64,000 nt of DNA from NCBI GenBank assembly GCA_052400665.1, contig JBQTGK010000004.1; one strand, 5' to 3'. Position 1 is the stretch's first letter. The number at the start of each line of letters is the position of its first letter. Position numbers and translations under genes: made by a program. Source of the DNA: JBQTGK01 sp052400665 (GTDB lineage Bacteria > Bacteroidota > Bacteroidia > Bacteroidales > Marinifilaceae). The notes beneath the pieces were generated by a model. It searched no databases and was not told where the DNA came from. It was given only the letters and a program-made list of their open reading frames with translations. Below are positions 26,426-35,872 of this stretch, one piece after another.

Positions 26426-26719
26426 GGTACCTCAGAGCTCCGAGTTGGTACTTCAGAGCTCCGAGTTGGTACTTCTGAGCTCCGGATTGGTACCTCAGAG
26501 CTCCGAGTTGGTACTTCTGAGCTCCGAGTTGGTACTTCAGAGCTTCGAATTGGTACCTCAGAGCTCCGAGTTGGTACTTCTGAGCTCCGAGTTGGTACCT
26601 CAAAGCTCCGAATTGGTACCTCAGAGCTCTGGTTTCATACCTCCGAGGTAGGGGGGAGTACCTCAAAGCTCCGAATTAGTACCTCAAAGCTCCGGTTTTG
26701 TACCTCTGAGGTATAGGGG
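26426..26719. repeat. Tandem array of fourteen 21-bp repeats
   Basis: The unit begins GGTACYTCWGAGCTCCGA and has a strict 21-base period, with units starting at 26426, 26447 and so on to 26699. Units 1-10 are nearly identical; unit 11 and the last are degenerate and G-rich. Each unit holds GGTACC-like and GAGCTC palindromes in a near-dyad CTCAGAGCTCCGAG. Because 21 is a multiple of three and the unit has no stop in some frames, short open frames appear on both strands (heptapeptide repeats). No start signal or family supports a protein. Confidence 0.9.
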
Positions 26720-26842
26720 TGGGACCAGCAAAGATCGAAGAGGCGAAAGTCGAAAAGTCTGAAAAGTCGAAGATCCAATAACCATTGACTACTGACTATT
26801 GTCTGCTGAGAGCTGGAAAGTGAAGATCGAAAGCCTGCAGTT

Positions 26843-26883
26843 ATCCTGAGGGAAGCCGAGCGACGAAGGATTTCTTTAATTAA
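26843..26883. repeat. Interspersed repeat, copy 2
   Basis: Second copy of the 41-base element (ATCCTGAGGGAAGCCGAG start), same orientation, 38 of 41 bases shared. The simple CATTGACTACTGACTA stretch before it (about 26779) is also shared with the region after copy 1, so both sides of the tandem array carry related modules. Confidence 0.7.
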
Positions 26884-27000
26884 AGGTCAAAGGTTAAAGT
26901 CCCTGTTTTTAGCTTTTTTCTAATTATCTTGAAAAAAAATCATTTTTTATTCACCCATTTCAGTTAAAATTTTGTTCCACTAACAAATCAAAAGAAAAGA

Positions 27001-28152
27001 ATGGATAATCACAACGATCATATTGATAGAATAGTTGACTGTTTAGCAGGGAAAGCTTCTGAAGATCAGGTAAAAGAACTTGATCAGTGGCTTGCAGAGA
27101 GCGATGACAACAAGCAAGTCTATCGTGATGTGGTAAGATCATACTATCAGATAAATAACAATGCCAATTGGGATAAGGTAAATGTTTTTGCTGCTAAAAA
27201 GAATATTAATTCGAAATTAAAAAGCAAAAAGAAAGTGCCTTTCTGGTCGATTGCTGCCTCTATTGCAGTAATGCTTGGAGTAGGACTTGCCGTTTTGTTT
27301 ACTGATTTTAGTAAGGAGGAGCAATTGGCAAAAGCAGAAGTAATTGAAGCAGGACAAAAAGGTGCTGAATTGATTCTATCCAATGGTCAATCTTATGAAT
27401 TGAAAAATTCTCAAGATTTGTTGAAGGAAAAGGATGGTTCTGTTTTAAAAATTGATTCAACAAAGGGTATTGTTTATGATACCAAAGCATCGAATAGACA
27501 GGAATTAATTTACAATACCATTAAGGTAGCCAGAGGACAAGAGTACAATATGCAATTGGCCGATGGAACTAAGGTATGGATGAATGCAGATTCGGAATTG
27601 AAATTTCCTGTTGAGTTTGTTGGTACTAACAGAAAGGTATTTTTAAAAGGAGAAGCCTATTTTGATGTGGCAAAAAATAAAAACAAACAATTTATTGTGA
27701 ATGCTCACGGACAGGATGTAAAAGTTTATGGTACCGAGTTTAATGTAAATGCTTACGATGAGAGTTTGGTGAAAACCGTATTGGTAGAAGGTTGTGTAAG
27801 TGTTACAATGGAATCTTATGGTGTAGAAGAAGAAATGCTTCCAGGCGAATTGTTTATGGCAAATTGCAAGAACGGAAGTACAAGCAAACAAAAAGTGGAT
27901 GTGTATCCTTATATCGCCTGGAAAGACGGCAATTTTATTTTCAGAAATGAGCGTTTGGAGGATATTATGCAGCGATTAGAGCGTTGGTATCAAATCAAAG
28001 TATTCTTTGCAGATCATGAGTCTAAGGAACAATTGTTGGTTGGTGATATGAAACGTTACGATAGCATTGATAAGTTACTGTACTTTATTCAGAAAGGTAC
28101 TAATGTACAGTTCGATGTAACTGGAGATGTAATAGTTGTAAAATCGAAATAA
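27001..28152 (+). CDS. FecR-type anti-sigma factor, locus 2
   Basis: Inner-membrane anti-sigma factor of 383 residues. The cytoplasmic part is residues 1-80 (DRIVDCLAGKASEDQVKEL, QWLAESDDN). One membrane helix follows at about 81-100 (SIAASIAVMLGVGLAVLF). The periplasmic FecR domain has LADGTKVWMNADSELKFPVEF and VYGTEFNVNAY, and the C-terminal domain YIAWKDGNFIFRNERLEDIM. Domain order and key motifs match the locus 1 protein. It transmits the state of the downstream SusC to the locus 2 sigma factor. Confidence 0.92.
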   Translation: MDNHNDHIDRIVDCLAGKASEDQVKELDQWLAESDDNKQVYRDVVRSYYQINNNANWDKVNVFAAKKNINSKLKSKKKVPFWSIAASIAVMLGVGLAVLFTDFSKEEQLAKAEVIEAGQKGAELILSNGQSYELKNSQDLLKEKDGSVLKIDSTKGIVYDTKASNRQELIYNTIKVARGQEYNMQLADGTKVWMNADSELKFPVEFVGTNRKVFLKGEAYFDVAKNKNKQFIVNAHGQDVKVYGTEFNVNAYDESLVKTVLVEGCVSVTMESYGVEEEMLPGELFMANCKNGSTSKQKVDVYPYIAWKDGNFIFRNERLEDIMQRLERWYQIKVFFADHESKEQLLVGDMKRYDSIDKLLYFIQKGTNVQFDVTGDVIVVKSK

Positions 28153-28176
28153 TTCAAGAAAAATGAAATAAAAAAA

Positions 28177-28241
28177 ACGGAAAGTTCGGCAAAACCTTCC
28201 GTCTAAATATCCCTGAATAAATATCGGTAAAATATTTATTC
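28177..28241 (+). promoter_or_regulatory. Paired stem-loops in the susC leader, locus 2
   Basis: Hairpin 1 is ACGGAA (28177-28182) with TTCCGT (28197-28202) and a 14-base loop. Hairpin 2 is GAATAAATA (28215-28223) with TATTTATTC (28233-28241). The ATG follows 30 bases later. Loop size and spacing match the locus 1 leader. Confidence 0.5.
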
Positions 28242-28271
28242 GAAATTTTTAACTCTTAACATTACAAATTT

Positions 28272-31200
28272 ATGAAAAAAAACAACCCATTAGGCTGTTT
28301 CTTTCCCAAGAAGTGGCGGAAAATCCTGTTGAAAATGAAAATTCTAAGTTTTTTAGTACTTGTTCTTTCGTATAGTGCGACGGCAAAGTCTTACTCTCAG
28401 AACCAAAGAGTAAGCATGGAGATGGATCAGGCAACAATACTTGATGTTCTAAATGAAATTAAAGAGCAAACTGGTTTGCGCTTCGTTTACTACCAAGATA
28501 TGTTCGATGAATCTGCTAAGGTAGATGTTGAAGTTGAGAATGAAGAAGTGAAACAAGTTCTTGATCAACTGCTAAGAGAAAGAGGTTTGGAATGTGAAGT
28601 GGAAGAAGAGGTGATAACTTTTAAAAAACTAGTAAAGCCAATTCCAGTTCCTGTAGTGCAAGAAAAAAAGAAAGTAACTGGGAAAGTTACCGACGAAGAT
28701 GGTATTCCTTTGCCAGGTGTTTCTGTAATTGTAAAAGGAACGACAATTGGAGTTTCTACCGATATTGATGGGAATTATGCTATTAATTTTTTCGATGGTA
28801 ATGCTGTTATTGTATATTCTTTTGTAGGAATGATAACACAAGAAATTGTTTATAAAGGACAAACATTGCAAAATGTAACGCTTTTTGCTGACACTGAGCA
28901 AATGGCTGAGGTTGTGGTAACCGGTTATCAGTCGATTTCTAAGGAGAGAGCTTCAGGTTCATTTGATAAACTTTCAACTGAGCATTTGGAAAAAGCATCT
29001 TCTAGTATTTCGGAGCGATTGCAAGGAACATTAGCAGGTGTAAATGCAACAGTTAGAGCTGATGGTTCCTATGACTTCGAAATTCGCGGACAATCAAGTT
29101 TATATGGTGATGCGCAGCCACTGGTTGTTGTGGATGGATTTCCTGTTGTGCAGGAAGACGTTTATAACGAATATGGACAGCTTGTATCTAGGTTTGATCC
29201 ATTTAGTACAATTAATCCTAATGATGTTGAGAGTATTACCGTATTGAAAGATGCAGCTGCCGGATCGATCTGGGGAGCAAAGTCTGCAAATGGTGTTATT
29301 GTGATTACAACAAAAAAAGCGAGGAAAGGAAAACTAAAAGTTGATTTTTCTACATTCGTGAAAACCTCTTCAATGGTAGATTTTGATTATCTCAATCCCA
29401 AAGCCTCAAGTGCAGAGACAATTGAATATGAGAAGCAAATGTTCGAGATGAACACGACAAATACACCTTGGACATTACCATCTTATTCGACATATTCAGC
29501 TGCAACGGCACATTCGCAGGCAGTTTTACTGATGAATCAGCAACGATTAAATCTTATAAGTGAAGATGAAATGAATGCAGGTTTGACCAGATTAGCAGGA
29601 TTAGATAACAGAGGACAGATTGAAGATAAATTGATGCAGAATCCATTTACTCAACAATACAGTTTGAGCATTTCTGGTGGTACGGAACTAACATCGAATA
29701 TTCTTTCATTGATGTACGAAAAAGGAAAAGATAATTTCAAAGGGAACGATTCTGAAAAAGCAGTTGTTAACTTCCGCAATAATACAAAATTAGCTAAATG
29801 GTTAGATTTTGATTTCTCGGGAATGATGCAGTATTCTTCTCGTGATCGTAATGGTGTTCAGAATAGCGATCCTTCTGTTTCGCAATATAGTGCTTATGGT
29901 ATGATGACAGGTTTACAGCCCTATGAGATGTTATTGAACGAAGATGGAAGTCAGGCTAATCTTAATAATCTGTTTTATTACACACCTGTTTTAAATGGAT
30001 TGGTTCCTACTGAGAATTTTTCTTATTCAGATTGGTCCTATAATCCTATTCAGGAATTAGGAGCAAGAGATTTTACTATTGAAGAATTAAATGCCAGAGT
30101 TCAATTAGGATTGAATTTCAGATTGATGGAAGGCCTTAATTTTAATACTAAAGTATTGTATGAGCGTTTGGTAAGAAAGAACAAAAATGTTTTTGGAGCA
30201 AATTCATTCACCATGAGAAAGATGGTAAATGAAACATCTTCATGGAATCAAAATACTGGAGTTGTTGATCCAATTATGCCTAATGGTGGTGGTTTAACAG
30301 AAAATACCACGACCATTAAGTATTACAACTGGCGTAATCAGTTGAATTTTAATAGAACTTTCGCCGAGAAGCATTCTATTAACTTTATTGCTGGTACAGA
30401 AATTAGTAATAGAGTAATTGAAAGAAGCGATGAAACCGACACATTCGGTTATTACAATGATGAGCGAATAGGAGTAGGTCGTTTAAAGAAACCTTATGAT
30501 GCCTACGCTTCTATGTGGTTAGGCACTCCACTGATGTATGGTTATTATCCAATTGCTTTAGATGATGTACGCGAATTTACTTATGCAACTGCAAGAAAGT
30601 ATTCTTTGTTTGCTAACCTTTCTTATACTTATAATGACAAGTATAGTATAACAGGTAGTTATCGTACCGATGCATCGAATTTGATTACCGATAATTCGAA
30701 GTATCGTTATTCTCCTTTCTGGTCAGTTGGTGGTAGCTGGCAAATGTCTAAGGAAGATTTCCTTTCTGATGTTGATTGGTTGAATCGTTTGACAATGCGT
30801 GGAACTTTTGGTTACCTTGGTAATTTTGACCCATCTACTTCTCCATATCCATTATTAGCTATTGAAGGAGCTGTAGATAGATATTCACTTGAAACAACCG
30901 CTAAGATATCTAATTTTGGTAACCCTACTCTTCGTTGGGAGAAAACTAGAAATATTAACCTTGGAGTTGATTTTGCTGTCTTAAATTCAAAATTACATGG
31001 TTCAGTTGAGGTATACCATAAGTTAGGTGCAGACCTAATTGTTAATCAGTCGGTGCCTTCTATGACCGGAACAAGCACACAGAAGTTTAACAATGGTGAA
31101 ATGGTCAACAAAGGTATCGAGATAAAGTTAGGTACCACATTGCCAGTTATGGGTAATGATATCAAGTGGACTGGGAACTTAAACTTTGCTTACAATAAGA

Positions 31201-31934
31201 ATGAAATTACCAAATTCTTTAAGGCAACTTATAGCCAATTTGATTTGTTTATGGGTGGAACAAATGCTTATTCTGAAGGTATGGATGTCAATTCGATTTG
31301 GGCATATGATTATGCAGGTATGACTAATGTTGGAACAGATTCTGATCCTTTAATAAAACCTAGCATTCACGGTGAGAATGGAGCTGTTTATCCAATTACA
31401 GCATATGCTCCAGGCAACGATGCAAGAAAGTATATGTCTAATCAAGGAACTTCAGTTGCTCCGTATATTGTTGGTTTCCAAAATTCATTTAAGATTTACG
31501 ATTTTGATTTATCTTTCTTGGTTACTGGTAAATTTGGTCATAAATACAGACGTCATGGTTTTGATTATAAGCCTTTATGGGGAGGTAATACAGTGGTGAA
31601 TAATAAATTTTCGGAGGTTGTTAATGGCGATCCCAATAAGATTGTACCAATTCCAACGAACGAGAGCAACTACTATGTTTATAACAGCTATGTTCCTTAT
31701 ATGTCATATTTAACTGAGTCGGCATCTCATATTCGTTTGCAGGAAGTAAATTTAACTTACAATTTACCAAAGAGATTTACATCTAAATTAGGTTTAAGCC
31801 GAGTTCAAGCTTATGCACAAGGGAATAATTTGGGAACAATTCTTTGGAATGATTTTGATGAAGATCCAGAGTATCCTATGGGATCAATTAAGCCACAGAA
31901 GACATTTACTTTTGGTTTAAGAGTTAGCTTATAA
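28272..31934 (+). CDS. SusC/RagA TonB-dependent outer-membrane transporter with STN domain, locus 2
   Basis: Outer-membrane TonB-dependent transporter of 1220 residues. A signal peptide follows a long basic N-terminus (KMKILSFLVLVLSYSATAKSYS). Next comes an STN domain (ILDVLNEIKEQTGLRFVYYQD, to about residue 120), the carboxypeptidase-like domain (GIPLPGVSVIVKGTTIGVSTDI), the plug (VVDGFPVVQ, TVLKDAAAGSIWGAKSANGVIV) and a barrel ending KTFTFGLRVSL. Strong similarity to the locus 1 SusC in plug and barrel (RYSPFWSVGGSWQ occurs in both) argues for duplication of the whole locus. Ligand unknown. Confidence 0.95.
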   Translation: MKKNNPLGCFFPKKWRKILLKMKILSFLVLVLSYSATAKSYSQNQRVSMEMDQATILDVLNEIKEQTGLRFVYYQDMFDESAKVDVEVENEEVKQVLDQLLRERGLECEVEEEVITFKKLVKPIPVPVVQEKKKVTGKVTDEDGIPLPGVSVIVKGTTIGVSTDIDGNYAINFFDGNAVIVYSFVGMITQEIVYKGQTLQNVTLFADTEQMAEVVVTGYQSISKERASGSFDKLSTEHLEKASSSISERLQGTLAGVNATVRADGSYDFEIRGQSSLYGDAQPLVVVDGFPVVQEDVYNEYGQLVSRFDPFSTINPNDVESITVLKDAAAGSIWGAKSANGVIVITTKKARKGKLKVDFSTFVKTSSMVDFDYLNPKASSAETIEYEKQMFEMNTTNTPWTLPSYSTYSAATAHSQAVLLMNQQRLNLISEDEMNAGLTRLAGLDNRGQIEDKLMQNPFTQQYSLSISGGTELTSNILSLMYEKGKDNFKGNDSEKAVVNFRNNTKLAKWLDFDFSGMMQYSSRDRNGVQNSDPSVSQYSAYGMMTGLQPYEMLLNEDGSQANLNNLFYYTPVLNGLVPTENFSYSDWSYNPIQELGARDFTIEELNARVQLGLNFRLMEGLNFNTKVLYERLVRKNKNVFGANSFTMRKMVNETSSWNQNTGVVDPIMPNGGGLTENTTTIKYYNWRNQLNFNRTFAEKHSINFIAGTEISNRVIERSDETDTFGYYNDERIGVGRLKKPYDAYASMWLGTPLMYGYYPIALDDVREFTYATARKYSLFANLSYTYNDKYSITGSYRTDASNLITDNSKYRYSPFWSVGGSWQMSKEDFLSDVDWLNRLTMRGTFGYLGNFDPSTSPYPLLAIEGAVDRYSLETTAKISNFGNPTLRWEKTRNINLGVDFAVLNSKLHGSVEVYHKLGADLIVNQSVPSMTGTSTQKFNNGEMVNKGIEIKLGTTLPVMGNDIKWTGNLNFAYNKNEITKFFKATYSQFDLFMGGTNAYSEGMDVNSIWAYDYAGMTNVGTDSDPLIKPSIHGENGAVYPITAYAPGNDARKYMSNQGTSVAPYIVGFQNSFKIYDFDLSFLVTGKFGHKYRRHGFDYKPLWGGNTVVNNKFSEVVNGDPNKIVPIPTNESNYYVYNSYVPYMSYLTESASHIRLQEVNLTYNLPKRFTSKLGLSRVQAYAQGNNLGTILWNDFDEDPEYPMGSIKPQKTFTFGLRVSL

Positions 31935-31953
31935 TTAAATATTAAAGATTATA

Positions 31954-33465
31954 ATGATGAAAAAATATATATTAATTTTGATCGCGTCAGTGGTTTTATT
32001 TGCCTCTTGCGACGACTTTCTAAATGAACCACCTAATAAATCAGAGTCTGTAGTTCCTTCAACAGTAGAACATCTAGAGTTTCTATTAAACGATTATACG
32101 CAGTTTAATGCAGAGGAAAATTATGATTTGATTTTCGGAAGCGATGATTTTGGTTTGTTAACTTCTTTATACGATAATAATCCAAGTGTTTATACAATGG
32201 GGAATGCCCATTATGCAACTTGGGATGTTGAGTATTTACCTGTACAAGAGGATAGAGGTTATTATTCTGCAGAATGGAAGAAGATTTTTTCTGCCAATTT
32301 AGTTTTAGAGTATTTATCTGAAGTTTCTGGTACCGATGAAGACAAATTAAATCTAAAGGCAGAAGCTCACTTTATTCGCGCTTATAGCTATTTTCAAATG
32401 GTAAATACCTATTGTCTTCCATATGCTACTGAAAATATGGATGAGATGGGATTACCAATTAAGGCGTCTACTAGTTTTGAAGAATCAGCTGAAAGAGTTA
32501 CTCTACAGGAAACTTGGGATTATATTCTAGCTGACTTGGAAGAAGCGTTAAAATTGAATCGTGATTTAGAATTGTCTGGTGAGAATTACAGAACATGGAG
32601 GGCAAGTGCTCCTGCAGTGAATGCTTTTGCTGCTCGTGTATACTTGGTAATGAATGATTATGCGAAAGCACAATCTTATGCACAGGCGGCTTTAAGTGGT
32701 CATGATGAAATGATGGACTATAATACGGATATGTCTTATTCAACTATTCCTTATTCAGTCCCAGACGGAGCAGGTGGTACTCTAGATGTTCTGTTTCCAA
32801 TGACAAATGATGCTCAAGGAGCAGCGGCAATTCGTATGGAATGGAAAGAACTGTATTATTTCCGTTTCCTTTATAATGGCCATCGGAATTATTGGGCTTC
32901 TCCGGAATTATTATCACTATATGACCAAGCCAATGACTTGAGATATAAGTATCATATGGTTGAAAATTACAGTTATGATAGAGGACTAACGATTCAATAT
33001 CCTGCGTATATTTTCTTTTTCGATAAAATACCAAGTGGACCTACTGTAGCAGAAATGTTATTAATTAAATCAGAGTGTCAAGCACGTTTAAATCAGGTGG
33101 CTGAAGCTATGACAACTGTTAATTTATTACGTACAAAGCGTATACTAAATACAGCTGATGCATCTGCAATTAATTTGTCTGCTGGTTCTCAAGATGAGGC
33201 AATTGCGAAGATTTTGGAAGAACGTAGAAGAGAATTACCATTTACTCAGCGTTTTATCGATGTACGTCGATTTAATAACAACAGTTATGCTGCTGATGAT
33301 GTTGTTATGACAAGACAGTTTTATCCTGTAGGCGAGCATGTAATTGAAGTATCTAAGGGAGCTCAAACATTAACACTTGATAAGAAATCAAGAAAGTTTG
33401 CTCGTCCATTACCTCAATCTGATATTGATGTAACACAAGGTGTTCTTGAGCAAAACACTTATTAG
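31954..33465 (+). CDS. SusD/RagB surface lipoprotein, locus 2
   Basis: Surface ligand-binding lipoprotein of 503 residues that pairs with the preceding SusC, 19 bases away. Lipobox LFASC is followed by DDFLNEPPNKSE, the acidic surface-export type. SusD core signatures include KAEAHFIRAYSYFQMVNTYCLPYA and EERRRELPFTQRFIDVRRFN, and the end PLPQSDIDVTQGVLEQNTY is family-typical. The ATG at 31957 would serve equally well and removes one residue. Confidence 0.94.
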   Translation: MMKKYILILIASVVLFASCDDFLNEPPNKSESVVPSTVEHLEFLLNDYTQFNAEENYDLIFGSDDFGLLTSLYDNNPSVYTMGNAHYATWDVEYLPVQEDRGYYSAEWKKIFSANLVLEYLSEVSGTDEDKLNLKAEAHFIRAYSYFQMVNTYCLPYATENMDEMGLPIKASTSFEESAERVTLQETWDYILADLEEALKLNRDLELSGENYRTWRASAPAVNAFAARVYLVMNDYAKAQSYAQAALSGHDEMMDYNTDMSYSTIPYSVPDGAGGTLDVLFPMTNDAQGAAAIRMEWKELYYFRFLYNGHRNYWASPELLSLYDQANDLRYKYHMVENYSYDRGLTIQYPAYIFFFDKIPSGPTVAEMLLIKSECQARLNQVAEAMTTVNLLRTKRILNTADASAINLSAGSQDEAIAKILEERRRELPFTQRFIDVRRFNNNSYAADDVVMTRQFYPVGEHVIEVSKGAQTLTLDKKSRKFARPLPQSDIDVTQGVLEQNTY

Positions 33466-33651
33466 TATTTTGCAGATAATTTATTCTGTATGTAGCAATG
33501 AATTGATAATTCAGGTGTTTAAGTTAACACTTAAACACTTGTTTTTTGCTCTCAGTGCAATTGGAGTATCTCAATGTATTGCCCATTGCCTTGTGTCCTT
33601 TGACTACAGGCTAATATTTAAATAACCTACCTTCTTACCTATACCCATTAT

Positions 33652-33678
33652 TAATTTTGTGCAAAAAAGAATTGCACA
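33652..33678 (+). promoter_or_regulatory. -7 box and short inverted repeat before the second thioredoxin cluster
   Basis: TAATTTTG (TAnnTTTG) at 33652-33659 overlaps the start of the dyad TGTGCAA...TTGCACA. It lies about 30-50 bases before the ATG at 33708, so the five-gene thioredoxin cluster may have its own promoter. Confidence 0.45.
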
Positions 33679-33707
33679 TTTCATGTTAACCACTAACTCA
33701 TTGTGTT

Positions 33708-34622
33708 ATGATCAAGAGAGTATCGATATTATGCCTCGTTATTATTTCTGTGATTTCTGCAAAGGCTCAAAAAAAAGAAAACCTGAGTATACTTTATGTT
33801 GGGTATAGTCCTGATAAAGATTGGACTGTTCCTGCAAAATTCAAAGCTTATTTCAAAAATGAAATTCCTAAAAACGACTTCGACCTTTACCATAAGAGTT
33901 CTCGATACGCGATGTATGTAAGAGAGGGCTATTATGAAAAAATGGGTTCTGTTCTATCGAAATATGAACGTGAATCGATGGAGTACTTTAAGGCTAATGT
34001 AGCCTACTTAGATACTTGTACTTTCCCAACTTTAATAAAGAATGATATGATTAATGGGTTAACTATTAGTTATATGAGAGCTAATGATGAAGCCATTAAA
34101 TCCTACTTGGAAGGGGTTATCTATCAGAAAGTAAAAGATAAAGCAAGTTTAAAAAGATTTGAAGACTACAAAGCAGGGCAAAATGCTTATGCCAATGGTA
34201 AACCTGCTCCTCAATTTACATTATTCGATATTAATGGAAAAGAAGTTTCATTATCTGATTTTAAAGGAAAAATGGTGATGATGGATTGCTGGGCAACATG
34301 GTGTGGACCTTGTGTTAGAGGGTTACCAAAATTCAATAAACTAAAAGAAAAATATGCAGGTGAAAATATTGTATTTCTTAGTATTTCAGTAGACGAAGAT
34401 GTGGAATTATGGAAGAGAAAAGTGAACGAGAATAAAGGTGGTTTGTTTACCGGAATACAATTGAATACTTCAATCAACAAAAATACTTTCAAAAAGGATT
34501 TAATGGTTCAAGGTATTCCACGTTATATTCTAATTGGAGCAGATGGCTTATTGATTAGAAGAGAAGCTCCAAGACCAGGAACAGCCGAGTTATATGAGTT
34601 GATTGATAAAAATTTGAAGTAA
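33708..34622 (+). CDS. Secreted TlpA-like thiol-disulfide oxidoreductase
   Basis: Exported protein of 304 residues with a type I signal peptide (MIKRVSILCLVIISVISAKAQ). A short N-terminal region of about 150 residues precedes a TlpA domain: MMDCWATWCGPCVRGLPKFNKLKEKY (Cys-Gly-Pro-Cys near residue 197) and cis-Pro in QGIPRYILIGADG. It is the first of five redox genes in one direction (gaps of 12-70 bases). Being soluble rather than lipid-anchored, it may act throughout the periplasm. Confidence 0.9.
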   Translation: MIKRVSILCLVIISVISAKAQKKENLSILYVGYSPDKDWTVPAKFKAYFKNEIPKNDFDLYHKSSRYAMYVREGYYEKMGSVLSKYERESMEYFKANVAYLDTCTFPTLIKNDMINGLTISYMRANDEAIKSYLEGVIYQKVKDKASLKRFEDYKAGQNAYANGKPAPQFTLFDINGKEVSLSDFKGKMVMMDCWATWCGPCVRGLPKFNKLKEKYAGENIVFLSISVDEDVELWKRKVNENKGGLFTGIQLNTSINKNTFKKDLMVQGIPRYILIGADGLLIRREAPRPGTAELYELIDKNLK

Positions 34623-34634
34623 AGAATAACAAAG

Positions 34635-35837
34635 ATGAAACATACAAAAATATCTCCTTTACTTGTCTTCTGCATGAGTATTGTATTGTTGGCAAGTTCT
34701 TGCCAACAAAAAGAAAAATATGATGGTTATACCATTAAAGGATCAGTAAAAGGTTTAGATTCTGGTATGCTTAAAATACTTGAAATTAATTATACTTATA
34801 GAGATGTAAAGCCTGTTGTTATAGATAGTGCGCAAATTAAGGATGGCAAATTTCAATTGAAAGGAAAAATTGCTCATGCCGATCAGGTTAGTGTGATGAT
34901 TGGGAAAGAATACTATACCGATTTTATTCTTGAAAATTGTGCAATGACATTAAATCTAGATGTATCAAAGAAGCAGTCAGGAAGCGATCGAATATTTACT
35001 AAAGTAATTGGATCAAACTTAAACGATTTGCTAGAGCTTCAGAATCGTAAAGAAGACAGTCTGTTTAATCAGGAAAAATATGCGGTATTTACAGGTTTAA
35101 GAGCTGAAATGATAAAAGCTTATCAGTCTAAAGATGAAGAATTGATTCAAAAGTACAAAGAGCGTTTTTCCAAATATGAAAGTTTAAGCAACGAACGTTA
35201 TGCCGAACGAAAAAAGCTTAAAATGGATTTTGTTAAAAAGTATCCAAATTCAGTCTTAGCTCCTTATGTGTTAAGTTTTCAGTTTAGCGAAGGAAGAATG
35301 TCTAAAGAAGAAATGAAAGTTGTTTATCCTATCTTTCAAGGAGAGGCGAAGCATACAGCAATGTTCGATTACTATACTAAAACATATAAGGAAATTTTCG
35401 AACGATTGGCTATAGGAGCAACTGCACCCGATTTCACATTACCTACTAATAATGGTGGAACGCTTACCTTATCAGAAGTAAAAGGGAAATATGTATTTGT
35501 TGATTTTTGGGCTTCTTGGTGTGGTCCTTGTCGAGCTTCCTTTCCTCATTTAAAAGAAGTATACAAAAAGTATCATAAGGATGGGTTTGAAGTTATTGGT
35601 GTTGGTGCTGCCGATGTAGAATCGAAATGGTTAAAGGCTATTAAAAAAGATCAGACCGTTTGGAATCATGTTTTTGATGATGGAGGCGGAGATCATAAAT
35701 ACGGTAAAGTTTCAAAATTATATGCAGTGCCATTTTTACCAAGCACCTTTCTGTTAGATGAAAATGGCGTTATTCTTGGACGTCAATTAAGAGGAGAAGC
35801 CTTGGATAAAAAGATGGAAGAACTTTACGGATATTAA
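34635..35837 (+). CDS. TlpA/DUF4369 thiol-disulfide lipoprotein
   Basis: Lipoprotein of 400 residues (lipobox ASSC, then QQKEK, without an acidic surface signal). DUF4369-like beta domain (YTIKGSVKGLDSGMLKILEI, to about residue 130), a helical linker, then an AhpC-TSA/TlpA domain with WASWCGPCRASFPHLKEVY (first Cys about residue 295) and FLPSTFLLDENG carrying the cis-Pro. The end GRQLRGEALDKKMEELYG resembles that of the next protein (GENLRGESLDKKLEELFGH), which indicates tandem duplication. Confidence 0.92.
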   Translation: MKHTKISPLLVFCMSIVLLASSCQQKEKYDGYTIKGSVKGLDSGMLKILEINYTYRDVKPVVIDSAQIKDGKFQLKGKIAHADQVSVMIGKEYYTDFILENCAMTLNLDVSKKQSGSDRIFTKVIGSNLNDLLELQNRKEDSLFNQEKYAVFTGLRAEMIKAYQSKDEELIQKYKERFSKYESLSNERYAERKKLKMDFVKKYPNSVLAPYVLSFQFSEGRMSKEEMKVVYPIFQGEAKHTAMFDYYTKTYKEIFERLAIGATAPDFTLPTNNGGTLTLSEVKGKYVFVDFWASWCGPCRASFPHLKEVYKKYHKDGFEVIGVGAADVESKWLKAIKKDQTVWNHVFDDGGGDHKYGKVSKLYAVPFLPSTFLLDENGVILGRQLRGEALDKKMEELYGY

Positions 35838-35872
35838 TAAGAAATACCTAACGCATTAATATAGATATAAAG

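Noticed and set aside
26406..26666. Open frames on both strands encoding heptapeptide repeats (for example RYQLGAQ)
   Set aside because: They follow from the 21-base repeat, which is a multiple of three and lacks stops. There is no ribosome site, no signal or family similarity, and both strands are equally open.
26426..26719. CRISPR array
   Set aside because: The 21-bp units are contiguous with no unique spacers, and no cas gene is in the window.
34211..34492. Minus-strand open frame inside the secreted TlpA gene
   Set aside because: It is a mirror of a well-supported plus-strand gene with no family features of its own.
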